A DNA stretch of 64,000 nucleotides. Origin: Emticicia agri (lineage in GTDB: Bacteria; Bacteroidota; Bacteroidia; Cytophagales; Spirosomataceae). The DNA is taken from positions 1 to 64,000 of the forward strand of contig CAMAQF010000003.1 of assembly GCA_945860265.1 (NCBI GenBank), in the 5' to 3' direction. The position numbers and the translations under genes were made by a program. Below, piece after piece: positions 36,401-45,995 of the stretch. The notes under the pieces are model-generated. The model was given only the letters and a program-made list of their open reading frames with translations. It did not search any database and was not told the DNA's origin. Positions within the stretch are counted from its first letter, which is position 1. Every line of letters begins with the position of its first letter.

Positions 36401-36624
36401 ATAAGTTGGGATTTTCGGCAGATTGTTTTAATTTTATGAATTTGTTGGATAAGGCCAAAGGTGTTTCATATAATCATGGAAATATCAACTTGCTTACTAT
36501 GAATACTTTCGACCAAGCTACCAAAAACTATACTTATGGTGTAGAGTCAGGGGCTGGCAGAAAACTTTCAACGGCGGGCGGTAATCCTTGGAGAATTCAA
36601 TTAGGATTAAGATACTCATTTTAA
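33436..36624 (+). CDS. TonB-dependent receptor with carboxypeptidase-like domain
   Basis: 1062 residues, signal peptide ending FSQG (about 20). A carboxypeptidase-regulatory domain (about 25-110, KDEKGEGIPGASVRVRN) is followed by an Oar-like plug with TALSPLQGRNGSFSGQRTSS and VTMDGANARN, then a long barrel. The C-terminal LRYSF is the usual barrel-ending signal. No SusD partner is adjacent. Instead the next gene encodes a phosphoesterase, which mirrors the susCD unit before it. The substrate is unknown. Confidence 0.9.
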   Translation: MKKTVLSILIGFLFCFNAFSQGTDATIAGVVKDEKGEGIPGASVRVRNESTGFQTGTLTNVNGEFQLQQLPLGKPYTITVSFVGYQTQKFSDYALNQGDKLKIDSKLMISNTTLSEVVVSANSFVNKETERAGAAIAVTALQMKQLPMEGRNFTALTALSPLQGRNGSFSGQRTSSTNVTMDGANARNMYTNGAVGNGPYTISQEAIREYQVSTNNYDVTQGRQGGGSVNAVTKSGTNTMEGSAFFYQRASKAKLFGNELFPMNSKFNANGTPRTTNINQKQYGFSLGGALIKDKLHYFVALDRQNETIPFQIAPVFDATQEQNFGITKANLEKVIEVARQKYGMKNTPQYGDFSRQTEANALFMRLDWQLNDKNKLTFRNNLTTWNAPNSVSDNSNVNLLESWIGFKSRENSALVSLRSALAPDLTNELKFQYQTVNRNYIVSSDLPLESIPRAIITVRSVIPTATNPTASQTRTVQFGGQRFGTEYANDKTLHLANTTYWRKGGLNFKFGTDNMLTFLDSKIVNEMNGRFFYASLQDFIDNKASRFAREVPLSNPAVQQSLLDFSVFGQVDFQPFKNVSAMAGLRYDATVFFKQGDANATTENKLGIKTTNSLADFNNIQPRLQLTWDVQGRQKDLIKFGGGIFSAQPVSYLQLNNIQNSGTIVGSIDVSGAAVPKADFVSYRNNPATTPGIKPGESYISTINAVSDDFQVPSIFKLNLSYNRFFNSRFRAGVNLLWSKTINNYVYYDRNIVDQPYFTLSNEGNRGVFVPANTIPANGSTDWTKGRKATDVGRVLELESSGQLDQMAVVFDASMRLGTDGYFTVSYTRNDTKDNTSFDCCVANTSTFRAIADDPRDRTVAASDFQFSDKLVVSAASPTVKGFQLGAVFNGVGGTRYSFLVGGNKSINGDFVLTNDLAFVFDPNNSTVPETVRNGIKGLLENPDVTQSVKDYITKSAGKVAERNGGVNPFYYTLDLRLTKDITLYKNHKLGFSADCFNFMNLLDKAKGVSYNHGNINLLTMNTFDQATKNYTYGVESGAGRKLSTAGGNPWRIQLGLRYSF

Positions 36625-36656
36625 CATTACTCATACCCTGAAATTTAACCCTAAAC

Positions 36657-36686
36657 AGAGTCTGACCATTTATTTGGTCAGGCTCT
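36657..36686 (+). terminator. Hairpin between receptor and phosphoesterase copy 2
   Basis: AGAGTCTGACCA pairs with TGGTCAGGCTCT (one mismatch-type G-T pair) followed shortly by T6. It may be an attenuator or terminator before the phosphoesterase gene. Confidence 0.6.
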
Positions 36687-36712
36687 ATCACTTTTTTAAA
36701 CAAACAAACAAC

Positions 36713-39157
36713 ATGAAAAACTTCGCCATTATTATGGTGGTTCTGAGCCTCATAATAGGTTGCAAGAATCAAAAACCGAACGCCAATAATTCTTCTAACG
36801 TCGAAAAATTGGGTTTGAAAAGAGTAAAACTCTCTAACGGCTGGTCATTGACCCCGATTGGAAAAAACCTAAAATTGCAAGATTTGCCATTAAATTTAGT
36901 GGTTTCTCCCTCAAAAAAGTATTTGGCCGTTACAAACAACGGACAAAGTACACAAAGTATTACCCTCATTGATGCTGCCACCGAGACTGTTTTAGACGAT
37001 AAAATAATTGAAAAGTCGTGGTTAGGTTTAGCTTTTAGCCCTGATGAAAAATACCTTTACGCATCGGCAGGAAACGATAACAAAATCAATATTTATAAAA
37101 TCGAAAACAATCAATTGCAAAAAGATGGCGAAATTGTTTTAGATAAACCTTGGCCTGTAAAAGTCTCACCAGCAGGACTTTGTGCAACTGAAAATTATAT
37201 CTTTGTAGTGGCGAAAGATAATAATACGCTTTATCAACTTGATGTAGCTTCAAAAAGTATCTTGAAAAAAATACCACTTACGGCCGAAGCATATACTTGT
37301 ATTCTTTCACCCGATAAAAACCTTCTGTATATCTCGCTTTGGGGCGGTGCAAAAGTATTGATTTATGATATTGCAGCTTCAAAAGTAGTTGATGAAATTG
37401 CTGTTGATAAAAACCCAAACGACATGGTTTTGACCAAAGACGGTCAGTATTTATACGTTTCGCATGGAAATGACAATACAGTTTCGGTGATTGATACAAA
37501 ACTAAAACAACGCATCGAAACGCTTTCTTGCTCACTTTATCCCGACTCACCCGTTGGCTCGACTCCAAATGGTGTTGCATTGAGCGAAGATGAAGAAAAT
37601 CTATTCATTGCTAATGCTGATAACAATTGCTTGGCGGTTTTTGAGGTGGAAAATAAAGGAAAAAGTCGCTCATTGGGTTATATTCCAACGGGTTGGTATC
37701 CGACTTCTGTCAAAACAATTGGCAATAAAATTTATGTAACCAATGGTAAAGGACTTTCTTCTTCGGCTAATCCAAATGGACCAAATCCAGTGAGCTCAAA
37801 GAGTGCACAGTTTAAAGGAGCAAACCCAGATGCAGTTCGAGGTACGCAGTATATTGGTGGTTTATTTAAAGGAACGCTTTCAATTTTTGATTTTCCTGAT
37901 GAAAAAACTTTAGCCGATTATTCAAAAATAGTTTATGAAAATACTCCATACAGCAAGACCAAAGAAAAAGAAAGTGAAGGCGAAAAAGGCAATCCGATTC
38001 CAACAAAATTAGGACAAAAATCGCCCATCAAATATGTTTTTTATGTTATCAAAGAAAACCGTACTTATGACCAAGTTTTGGGTGATGTAAAAGGTGGAAA
38101 TGGCGATACCACGCTTTGTTTATTTCCTGAACGCATTACACCCAATCAACATGCAATAGTGAAAGATTTTGTTTTGCTTGATAATTTTTATGTCGATGCC
38201 GAAGTAAGTGCCGATGGACACAACTGGTCAATGGCTGCTTATGCCAACGACTTTATAGAAAAAACGTGGGTAACAAGCTACGGTGGTCGTGGTGGCACTT
38301 ATGACTACGAGGGAAGCAGAAATATTGCTCACCCTAAAAATGGTTTTATTTGGGATTATGCTCAACGTGCAGGTGTAAGTTTTAGGTCTTATGGTGAATT
38401 TGCCGAACAGCGAATGAAACTACCAAATCTGAAAAATAATTGTAGTTTGAAATACCCAGGTTATAATCTTTCTATCAAAGATGTTACTCGTTTTGAAGCT
38501 TGGAAAACTGATTTTGATTCTTTATTGACAAAAAATAGCGTGCCAAATTTAAATATTATTCGCCTCGGAAACGACCACACAGCAGGAGCAAGAGTTGGAA
38601 TGCCAACCACCGAAGCAATGGTTGCGGATAATGATTTAGCAGTCGGAAAATTGGTAGAACATCTTTCAAAATCAGGTATTTGGGAACAATCAGTCATATT
38701 TATTTTAGAAGATGACGCTCAAAACGGCTCTGACCATGTAGATGCTCATCGCTCTACGGCCTATGTTGCAGGTGGATTTGTAAAACGTGGCTACGTTGAC
38801 CATACGATGTATTCAACATCGAGTATGCTACGTACGATGGAATTAATTTTAGGAATTCCACCGATGAGTCAATACGATGCCGCCGCTACTCCAATGTGGC
38901 GTTCTTTCAGCAAAACACCTAATAATCAACCTTTTATAGCTCGTAAAAACAATATTAATTTGGATGAGCGTAATGTGGCGGTAAATAGAAACTCTATCAA
39001 ATCAGCTGAGTTTGATTTATCAAAACCCGATTTGATTAATGATTTAGAGTTTAGTCAAATCGTTTGGCAATCTGTAAAAGGTTTAAAAAGCTCAATGCCT
39101 GCTCCAAAAAGAAGTGCTTTTTTAGTATTGAAGGAAGAAGATGGCGATAAAGATTAA
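36713..39157 (+). CDS. YncE-like propeller / phosphoesterase fusion, copy 2 (lipoprotein)
   Basis: 814 residues from the ATG at 36713. An in-frame upstream GTG at 36674 lies in a hairpin, and the lipoprotein signal begins at 36713. The lipobox is LIIGC (Cys about 18). The propeller spans about 35-405. The phosphoesterase domain follows with KENRTYD (447-453), SADGHNWS, GNDHTAG and EDDAQNGSDHVDAHR (666 onward). It is close in sequence to copy 1 across its whole length, so the two arose by duplication, but this one is membrane-anchored. Its neighbours are TonB receptors on both sides. Confidence 0.88.
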   Translation: MKNFAIIMVVLSLIIGCKNQKPNANNSSNVEKLGLKRVKLSNGWSLTPIGKNLKLQDLPLNLVVSPSKKYLAVTNNGQSTQSITLIDAATETVLDDKIIEKSWLGLAFSPDEKYLYASAGNDNKINIYKIENNQLQKDGEIVLDKPWPVKVSPAGLCATENYIFVVAKDNNTLYQLDVASKSILKKIPLTAEAYTCILSPDKNLLYISLWGGAKVLIYDIAASKVVDEIAVDKNPNDMVLTKDGQYLYVSHGNDNTVSVIDTKLKQRIETLSCSLYPDSPVGSTPNGVALSEDEENLFIANADNNCLAVFEVENKGKSRSLGYIPTGWYPTSVKTIGNKIYVTNGKGLSSSANPNGPNPVSSKSAQFKGANPDAVRGTQYIGGLFKGTLSIFDFPDEKTLADYSKIVYENTPYSKTKEKESEGEKGNPIPTKLGQKSPIKYVFYVIKENRTYDQVLGDVKGGNGDTTLCLFPERITPNQHAIVKDFVLLDNFYVDAEVSADGHNWSMAAYANDFIEKTWVTSYGGRGGTYDYEGSRNIAHPKNGFIWDYAQRAGVSFRSYGEFAEQRMKLPNLKNNCSLKYPGYNLSIKDVTRFEAWKTDFDSLLTKNSVPNLNIIRLGNDHTAGARVGMPTTEAMVADNDLAVGKLVEHLSKSGIWEQSVIFILEDDAQNGSDHVDAHRSTAYVAGGFVKRGYVDHTMYSTSSMLRTMELILGIPPMSQYDAAATPMWRSFSKTPNNQPFIARKNNINLDERNVAVNRNSIKSAEFDLSKPDLINDLEFSQIVWQSVKGLKSSMPAPKRSAFLVLKEEDGDKD

Positions 39158-39172
39158 GAATAACTCCATCAC

Positions 39173-39285
39173 AAATAAGTACTGAGACACAAGAAACGAG
39201 ATGATTCGCAGAAGCGTTAAAATATTGATTATCAATATTTTAACAACTATATTTTGTTCACTTATTATCGTCTCAGTACTTATTT
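39173..39285. repeat. 113-bp nested inverted-repeat element
   Basis: Outer arms AAATAAGTACTGAGAC / GTCTCAGTACTTATTT are perfect 16-bp inverted repeats at both ends. Inside lies a perfect 29-bp palindrome (39216-39244, GTTAAAATATTGAT around one T). It fills almost the whole gap between phosphoesterase copy 2 and the next receptor. No target duplication is seen. Confidence 0.75.
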
Positions 39286-39299
39286 AGAATTATAAAACA

Positions 39300-41300
39300 A
39301 TGAAACTACTCTTTTTATACAGTTTTTTATTAAACCCATCAACTGATTCGAGTAAAGTAGAACTATTGAATGAGGTCGTAATTACGGCAAATCGCTCGGC
39401 TAACCAAGAGTTTCAGACAACGAATAGTATTAAGGTTTTGAATAAAAAATACCTTAGCACCTATGCTCCACGCACAACTCCAGAGGCCTTGATGGGCTTA
39501 AATGGCGTATTTGTGCAGAAAACCAATCATGGTGGTGGCTCACCTTTCGTGCGTGGACTTACCGGTAATCAAACTTTACTTTTGGTGGATGGTATTCGCC
39601 TAAGTAACAGTACTTTCCGTTATGGCCCCAATCAATATTTTAATACAATCGACCCATTTTCGATTGAAAAAATTGAAGTACTTAAAGGTGGTGGCTCAGT
39701 GCAATACGGCTCAGATGCTCTGGGCGGAACGATTCAAGTTTTCACGGCTGAACCCGAATTTGCTAGTAAATTAAAAGTCAATCTTTTAGGTCGAATCGCT
39801 ACGCAAGGAATGGAACAAACTACTCGTTGCGAAATGAATTATGGTGGCGAAAAACTGGCAATTTCCGGGAGTTTTGGCTACCGAAATTTTGGTGATTTGA
39901 TTGGTGGAAAAATTACTATCCGTCAATCTCCCTCGGGATATGATGAGCAAATGGGAAATCTAAAAGCCAAGCTAAAACTCGGAAAAGGTATATTGACAAT
40001 GGCTCACCAATATTTTGAAGCCAAAAATGTACCTATTTATCATAAAGTTGTGTTGGAAAATTTCGTAATGAATGAATTTCAGCCTCAAAGACGGAATCTT
40101 TCTTATGTAAAATTTAACCAAAAAAATGCGTCGAAAATATTTAGTGACGTTTCGGTCATTGGTTCATTACAAATGACTTATGAAGGCAGAAAAAGCCAAA
40201 AGAAAGGTTCAACAAGATTGATTCAAGAAACAGATAAAGTTTATACAAAAGGATTGACAACTAATATTTCTTCTGAGTTTTCAGAAAAATGGACCGCTAA
40301 TTCGGGTATTGAAATTTATCATGATTTGGTGCTTAGTTCAAAAATTGATGCCCCAGCCTCTCCTACTTCATCGGAAGCTCCGAAAATTTTGCGTGGCCTT
40401 TACCCAAATAATTCAACTTTTTTAAATTATTCGCTTTATTCGTTGCATCAATTTACCCAAAATCATTGGCAGTTTTCGGCAGGGCTTCGTTATAACGGCT
40501 TTTCGATTATTGTTCCTGACGAAACCATCGGCAAAACAAATCTAAGGCCGCAAGCACTCGTGCCAAATGTTTCGGTTGCCTATCTGATTGGTTCAAAATC
40601 AAATATTTATACTTCTTATAATGCAGGTTTTCGCACGCCAAATGTGGATGATTTAGGCACACTTGGCATCGTAGATTTTAGATACGAATTACCAACCAAT
40701 AATCTAAAACCTGAAAAATCGAATAATTATGAGTTGGGTTATAAATTCCGAACCAACCGTTTTTCGGCAGCAACAGCCCTTTATTACAGTGATTTAAGAG
40801 ATTTGATTGCTCGTGTAAAAGTGCCAAATCAAGTCATTAATGGTTATAATGTTTATCAAAAAGAAAATATAGAAAAAGCCAACATTAAAGGTATCGAAGT
40901 CGAGTTTGAGGGGCTAATTAACAAAGAATTAAAAACTTACGGTGGCGTTTCATACACTTATGGACAAAACATTACTAAAAATGAGCCAATGCGACGAATC
41001 CCGCCACTAAACGGTCGTTTTGGTTTAGAATACCGAAAGAGCAATTTCTTTGTTCGCTCTGAATTGATTTTTGCCTCAAAACAAGACCGCCTCGCACAAG
41101 GTGATAAAGACGATAACCGCATCGGCAAAAATGGAACTGCAGCTTGGCAGATTATTAATATTTATAGCGGATACAAGTATAAATGGCTGAATATCAATCT
41201 TTCTGCCCAAAACCTTACTAATAAAGATTACCGTACTCACGGCTCTGGAATTAATGGCGTAGGAAGAAGTTTATGGTTGACTTTGAATGTTGAAATTTAA
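39300..41300 (+). CDS. TonB-dependent receptor without carboxypeptidase domain
   Basis: 666 residues. A short hydrophobic N-terminus leads straight into a plug with LNEVVITANRSANQEFQ (TonB-box-like), GVFVQKTNHGGGSPFVRGL and LLLVDGIRLSNSTFRYGPNQY. The barrel ends in LTLNVEI. It belongs to the classical cobalamin/heme/siderophore type rather than the SusC type. The short signal region is weak, so the true start may differ. It is followed by phosphoesterase copy 3, repeating the receptor-plus-phosphoesterase pattern. Confidence 0.88.
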   Translation: MKLLFLYSFLLNPSTDSSKVELLNEVVITANRSANQEFQTTNSIKVLNKKYLSTYAPRTTPEALMGLNGVFVQKTNHGGGSPFVRGLTGNQTLLLVDGIRLSNSTFRYGPNQYFNTIDPFSIEKIEVLKGGGSVQYGSDALGGTIQVFTAEPEFASKLKVNLLGRIATQGMEQTTRCEMNYGGEKLAISGSFGYRNFGDLIGGKITIRQSPSGYDEQMGNLKAKLKLGKGILTMAHQYFEAKNVPIYHKVVLENFVMNEFQPQRRNLSYVKFNQKNASKIFSDVSVIGSLQMTYEGRKSQKKGSTRLIQETDKVYTKGLTTNISSEFSEKWTANSGIEIYHDLVLSSKIDAPASPTSSEAPKILRGLYPNNSTFLNYSLYSLHQFTQNHWQFSAGLRYNGFSIIVPDETIGKTNLRPQALVPNVSVAYLIGSKSNIYTSYNAGFRTPNVDDLGTLGIVDFRYELPTNNLKPEKSNNYELGYKFRTNRFSAATALYYSDLRDLIARVKVPNQVINGYNVYQKENIEKANIKGIEVEFEGLINKELKTYGGVSYTYGQNITKNEPMRRIPPLNGRFGLEYRKSNFFVRSELIFASKQDRLAQGDKDDNRIGKNGTAAWQIINIYSGYKYKWLNINLSAQNLTNKDYRTHGSGINGVGRSLWLTLNVEI

Positions 41301-41318
41301 TTATTCCATATTAGTTTT

Positions 41319-41360
41319 TTATTCATGGCGTCAGGTTTGCAATCCCGACGCTATGAATAA
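41319..41360 (+). terminator. Hairpin after the TonB receptor
   Basis: TTATTCATGGCGTC pairs with GACGCTATGAATAA (one G-T pair) with a 14-base loop. There is no clear T run, so it could be a weak terminator or processing site. Confidence 0.45.
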
Positions 41361-41381
41361 GAAATTTATTATTTACAAATA

Positions 41382-44132
41382 ATGAAAAAACTCATCTTAT
41401 TATTAGCAATTCCGTTTGCTATTCAAGCCCAAGTTGTCATTGAAGCTCCCGCGGGAAATACCCCAGCCAAAATAGATAAAACAGGCCAAACTATCATTCC
41501 TAACGGGCGTATTATTACACCAAGGGGTGTGCAAATTTCAACTGCTCCGCACCCTTATGGTTTGGTTTTAAGTCCTGATGGAAACACGGCAATTACAGCA
41601 AATTCGGGTATTCGTCCGTTTTCGATTTCTATCATCAAAAATATACTTTCGGCTAATCCTGAAACCATTCAAGTTCCTGAAGGAGCAAAAAATAATGAAG
41701 GAATTTTAGAAGCTTGTTTCATGGGTTTGGCAATTAGTCCAGATAATCAAACGGTTTACGTTTCGGGTGGACAGTCAAACAAAATTTTTAAATATGATGT
41801 CAGCACTGGCAAGGCAAAAGGCAATATTAATTGTGCAATAAAAACTAGTGAGGCTGATTATCGACATGGGTATTTGGGCGATATGGTTATGACCAAAGAT
41901 GGCAAAACGATTTATGTTGTTGACCAAATTGGCTTCCGAATTGCAGTAATTGATGTAGCCACGGAAAAAATCATTCAGAATATCCCAACGGGTCGTTATC
42001 CTTTCGGAATTACACTTACACCCGACGAAAAAAACATTGTAGTGGCGAATGTTGGCGTTTTTGAATACAAAAGATTTACTGATTTAGACCCAAAAAATAT
42101 TAAAGGAACAGCTCACAAATTTCCTTCAACAAAATATGGTTCGAAAGAAATGCTCGAAGGTGATGCCGCTAATGGCATTCCAGCTCTTGGCGACCCAAAC
42201 GCTCCTGAATCTTTTTCGGTTTGGATTTATCCGACTCAATCATCTCAACCAACCGCAAAGATAAAAACTGGTTTCTTGGTTGGACAAATGATTGAAGATT
42301 TTCCTGCAGTTGGTGGCAGTAGTCCAAACTCGGTTGTGGCTACCAACGACTATGTTTTTGTAAGTAATGGAAATAATGATTGTATTTCGGTGATTGATAT
42401 AAAAGGTGGAAAAGTTTTGAAAAACATTCCACTTTCGATTGATAAACGCATCGGCAATTTGCGTGGAATTATTCCTTTTGGCATCACGCTTTCGCCTGAC
42501 CAAAAACGCCTTTTTGTAGCCGAATCAGGCATAAATGCGGTCGCTGTAATTGATATTGCAAGCCTTGAAGTAGTCGGACATATTCCAACGGGTTGGTTTC
42601 CTTCAAAACTAAAGGTGAGTAATGATGGCAAAAAACTTATTGTTGCGAATGCAAAAGGCTTTGGAAGTGGCCCAAATGGTGGGAAAAACTTCAAAATGGG
42701 GGCTGAAGGTAGTTATATTGGCGGTCTGATGAAAGGTCTGGTTTCGGTGATTGATATTCCTACCGATGAACAGGTCAAATCTGAAACTAAGGTAGTTATA
42801 GAAAACAATTTCAAGTTTATTGACCCACGAAAAGGCAAAAATCCGATTCCTGCAACCAATAAAAAACCTTCGAATGAAATTAAATATATCGTATTTATTG
42901 CCAAAGAAAACCGTACTTACGATGAAGTTTTCGGACAAAACAAAAAAGGTGATGGCGATTCGACTTTGGCACGTTTTGGTAATGGTGTAAAAGTTATTAA
43001 TCGCAAAGGTACCAAAACGATTGCTGATGCAAGAGTAATGCCCAATCATTTATCCCTAGCGAAACGTTTTGCAATAAGTGATAATTTCTTCTGTGATTCT
43101 GACGTTTCGGCTGACGGGCATCGTTGGCTCGTAAATACGTACCCAAATGAATGGGTCGAAACCGAAACTGCTGCTTCGTATGGCGGTAAGCTTTCGCAGC
43201 GAGATTCGTCCAATGCTCCCGGAAATTTGGCAATTTATGGCTCGGCTGGCTCCATTTATCCTGAAGATTATAATGAAGGCGGCAGCATGTGGGAGCATCT
43301 TGAACGCAATAAAATCGACTTTTATAACTTTGGTTTTGGTGTAGAAATGGCAGGAGCTTTCAGCGATAGTACCATGAAATATAATGGAGAGCTTTATACT
43401 ATAAACTACCCATTACCAGCACCATTGATTGATAAAACTTCAAGGACTTTTCCGACTTATAACATGGCGATTCCTGACCAGTTTAGAGCCGATTTGTTTA
43501 TGAAAGAATTTAATGAACGTTGGTCAAAAGGCAATTTGCCATCAGTAATTACACTAATGATACCCAACGATCACGGCACGGGCGAACGTCCGCACGCTGG
43601 CTTTCCATTTCAAGCTAGTTATATGGCAGATAATGATTTGGCTGTTGGTCGCACAATTGAATTTTTATCGAAAACCCCTTACTGGAAAAACATGGCGATT
43701 TTCGTAACCGAAGACGACCCACAAGGAGGAGTTGACCACGTGGATGCTCACCGAAGCTTAATGATGGTAGCTTCGCCTTATACAAAAAAGGATTATATAA
43801 GTAAAGTTCATTATAGTTTTGGCAGTATTTTCAAAACTTTTTGGAATATTTTGGGCATTCCTTACCTAAACCAATATGATGCTGGAGCCACTGATATGTC
43901 GGATATTTTTACTGACAAACCAGATTTTTCTCCATACAATGCCATCCAATCTGACCTCCGAATTTTCGACCCGGAAAAAGCTTTAACGCCTTTTGATGAA
44001 AAATTTGACTGGAAATTCTTTGTGAGTTCAGAAGAGCTAGACCGTACCGAAACCATGCAAAAACGTCGCGATGATGATGATAAAGTAGAAAAATTAAAGA
44101 ACAAATCGAAGAAAAAGGATAAGAAAAAATAA
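41382..44132 (+). CDS. YncE-like propeller / phosphoesterase fusion, copy 3
   Basis: 916 residues with a signal peptide (1-17, AIQAQ). The propeller (about 45-480) is longer than in copies 1 and 2. The phosphoesterase domain has KENRTYD (508-514), SADGHRWL, NDHGTGERPHAGFP and EDDPQGGVDHVDAHR (777 onward). The tail is a lysine/aspartate-rich run ending KKKDKKK. EDDPQGG places it in a different subgroup from copies 1 and 2 and together with the partial copy at the window end. It should act in the periplasm on phosphoesters. Confidence 0.87.
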   Translation: MKKLILLLAIPFAIQAQVVIEAPAGNTPAKIDKTGQTIIPNGRIITPRGVQISTAPHPYGLVLSPDGNTAITANSGIRPFSISIIKNILSANPETIQVPEGAKNNEGILEACFMGLAISPDNQTVYVSGGQSNKIFKYDVSTGKAKGNINCAIKTSEADYRHGYLGDMVMTKDGKTIYVVDQIGFRIAVIDVATEKIIQNIPTGRYPFGITLTPDEKNIVVANVGVFEYKRFTDLDPKNIKGTAHKFPSTKYGSKEMLEGDAANGIPALGDPNAPESFSVWIYPTQSSQPTAKIKTGFLVGQMIEDFPAVGGSSPNSVVATNDYVFVSNGNNDCISVIDIKGGKVLKNIPLSIDKRIGNLRGIIPFGITLSPDQKRLFVAESGINAVAVIDIASLEVVGHIPTGWFPSKLKVSNDGKKLIVANAKGFGSGPNGGKNFKMGAEGSYIGGLMKGLVSVIDIPTDEQVKSETKVVIENNFKFIDPRKGKNPIPATNKKPSNEIKYIVFIAKENRTYDEVFGQNKKGDGDSTLARFGNGVKVINRKGTKTIADARVMPNHLSLAKRFAISDNFFCDSDVSADGHRWLVNTYPNEWVETETAASYGGKLSQRDSSNAPGNLAIYGSAGSIYPEDYNEGGSMWEHLERNKIDFYNFGFGVEMAGAFSDSTMKYNGELYTINYPLPAPLIDKTSRTFPTYNMAIPDQFRADLFMKEFNERWSKGNLPSVITLMIPNDHGTGERPHAGFPFQASYMADNDLAVGRTIEFLSKTPYWKNMAIFVTEDDPQGGVDHVDAHRSLMMVASPYTKKDYISKVHYSFGSIFKTFWNILGIPYLNQYDAGATDMSDIFTDKPDFSPYNAIQSDLRIFDPEKALTPFDEKFDWKFFVSSEELDRTETMQKRRDDDDKVEKLKNKSKKKDKKK

Positions 44133-44153
44133 TAGATTTAAATCAAAATTAGT

Positions 44154-44183
44154 AAAACGGCTTCCCGAAAGAGAAGCCGTTTT
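44154..44183 (+). terminator. Terminator after phosphoesterase copy 3
   Basis: AAAACGGCTTC and GAAGCCGTTTT form a perfect 11-bp stem with an 8-base loop. Confidence 0.8.
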
Positions 44184-44283
44184 GTATTTATAAAACTTCG
44201 CTTACAGATTTACAATATAATAATAGTAAATTAATATTACGATAACACTCAAACACTATTTTTACGGTTTAAATAAAATAATA

Positions 44284-45798
44284 ATGAAGAAAATAATACT
44301 TTTAGCGTCTGTAATTACCGCTACCTTATTGAGTTGTAATAAAGAGGAACTTCCTGCTTTGGAATTTTCAGTAAACGAAGACATCAGTTCTTATACCGAA
44401 ATTGCGTCTATCAATTTAGGAGGTGCTGGTGCAGCCGAAATCAGCACTTATGATGCTACAACCAAGCGTTTGTTTGCCGTAAATAATGGCACAGCCAACA
44501 AGATTGATGTAATTGATTTCGCCGATCCAGCCAAAATTTCTGTTATTCACTCAATCAGCATGACTCCTTATGGAGGTTATGTAAATAGTGTTGCAGCATA
44601 TAATGGAAAAGTTGCAGCAGCTATCGAATCGCTAGATAAGCAAGCAATTGGTAAAATTGTGGTATTCAATGCCGCTACTTACGCCGAAGAAAAAGTAATT
44701 AATGTTGGTGCTTTACCTGACATGGTTACTTTTAGTCCAGATGGCAAATATATACTTTCGGCCAACGAAGGTGAGCCCAATGCAACCTATACAAACGACC
44801 CTGAAGGCTCGGTTTCTATTATTGATGTAACAAATAATTATGCAGTAAAAACCGTAAATTTCTCAGCTTTTTCAGGCCAATTAGCCGATTTAACGAGTAA
44901 AGGTTTCAGAGTTTTTGGTCCAAACAAAGATTTTCTAAAAGATATTGAGCCAGAATATATAACTGTTTCAGATGACTCTAAAACTGCTTGGGTGACGCTT
45001 CAAGAAAATAATGCCATTGCCGAAATCAATATTTTGACTGGAACAATTACAAAAATTTCTCCACTCGGTTTCAAAGATTATTCGGTAGCAGGAAATGCAA
45101 TCGACATCAGCGATAGAGATAATGCCGTTGGAACTTTCAATTCATGGAAAGCTTTTGGTGTTTACATGCCGGATGCTATTGCTTACACAAATTATAATGG
45201 TACGCCGTATTTATTCACAGCCAATGAAGGCGATGCTCGTGAATATACGGCATTTGCTGAAGTGAAACGTGTAGGAACTTTAAATTTAGACCCAACTGCT
45301 TTTCCAACTGCAACAGCATTGAAAGGTGATACACAAATGGGGCGATTGAACGTAACAAACACACTCGGAGATAAAGATGGTGATGGTGATTATGATGCAC
45401 TCTACAGTTTTGGTGCAAGGTCATTTTCGGTGTGGAATGCAACTTCTGGACAGCTTGTTTTTGATAGCAAAAATGAATTGGATATCAAAGCCAAAGAGCT
45501 TGGAGTTTATGACGATACACGTAGCGATGATAAATCGATAGAGCCTGAGTCAATTACTATTGGCCAAGTTGGTTCAAAACTCGTAGCTTATGTTGGTCTT
45601 GAAAGGGTAGATGCAGTTGCTATTTACGATATTACCAATCCAACTGCACCAGTTTTCGTAAAAATGATTAAAACTGGCGATGCTCCAGAAGGATTATTGT
45701 TTATCTCGGCATCAAAAAGCCCAATTCAGCAAAGTTTGATAGTTGTTAGCAGCGAAGGCGATGGCTTAATAAAAGTTTATAAAGCAACAAAATTGTAA
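44284..45798 (+). CDS. Choice-of-anchor I-type beta-propeller lipoprotein
   Basis: 504 residues with lipobox LLSC (Cys about 18). The propeller carries ANEGEPN, VYMPDAIAYTNYNG, LFTANEGDAREYT, a calcium-type loop DKDGDGDYDALYSFG and RSFSVWNA. These are the marks of the choice-of-anchor I family, often annotated near alkaline phosphatases. No catalytic residues are certain. Upstream, TTAAT (44231) and ATAAC (44242) stand 11 bp apart, as near the phn operon. It closes the row of phosphorus-related exported proteins. Confidence 0.8.
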   Translation: MKKIILLASVITATLLSCNKEELPALEFSVNEDISSYTEIASINLGGAGAAEISTYDATTKRLFAVNNGTANKIDVIDFADPAKISVIHSISMTPYGGYVNSVAAYNGKVAAAIESLDKQAIGKIVVFNAATYAEEKVINVGALPDMVTFSPDGKYILSANEGEPNATYTNDPEGSVSIIDVTNNYAVKTVNFSAFSGQLADLTSKGFRVFGPNKDFLKDIEPEYITVSDDSKTAWVTLQENNAIAEINILTGTITKISPLGFKDYSVAGNAIDISDRDNAVGTFNSWKAFGVYMPDAIAYTNYNGTPYLFTANEGDAREYTAFAEVKRVGTLNLDPTAFPTATALKGDTQMGRLNVTNTLGDKDGDGDYDALYSFGARSFSVWNATSGQLVFDSKNELDIKAKELGVYDDTRSDDKSIEPESITIGQVGSKLVAYVGLERVDAVAIYDITNPTAPVFVKMIKTGDAPEGLLFISASKSPIQQSLIVVSSEGDGLIKVYKATKL

Positions 45799-45850
45799 AA
45801 TAATATAGATTTCAAATCTACTGATTGCTTTATAATATTGTGAAAATCAA

Positions 45851-45888
45851 AAAAACATCCCTTTTAATTTAGAAGGGATGTTTTTTTT
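45851..45888 (+). terminator. Strong terminator
   Basis: AAAAACATCCCTT and AAGGGATGTTTTT form a perfect 13-bp stem followed by a run of eight T. Confidence 0.85.
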
Positions 45889-45995
45889 GTTAAAGTTAGG
45901 GTTAATGGACAATTATGGTGCTAAAACCATTGTAACGCATTGATTAAGATTGTTTAATTTTATCGCACACAAAACTCTCTAAATTTTGTTTTCAA

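Noticed and set aside
42350-43049. Overlapping minus-strand ORFs inside phosphoesterase copy 3
   Set aside because: Several mutually overlapping frames over a conserved coding region; none has a plausible start or domain.
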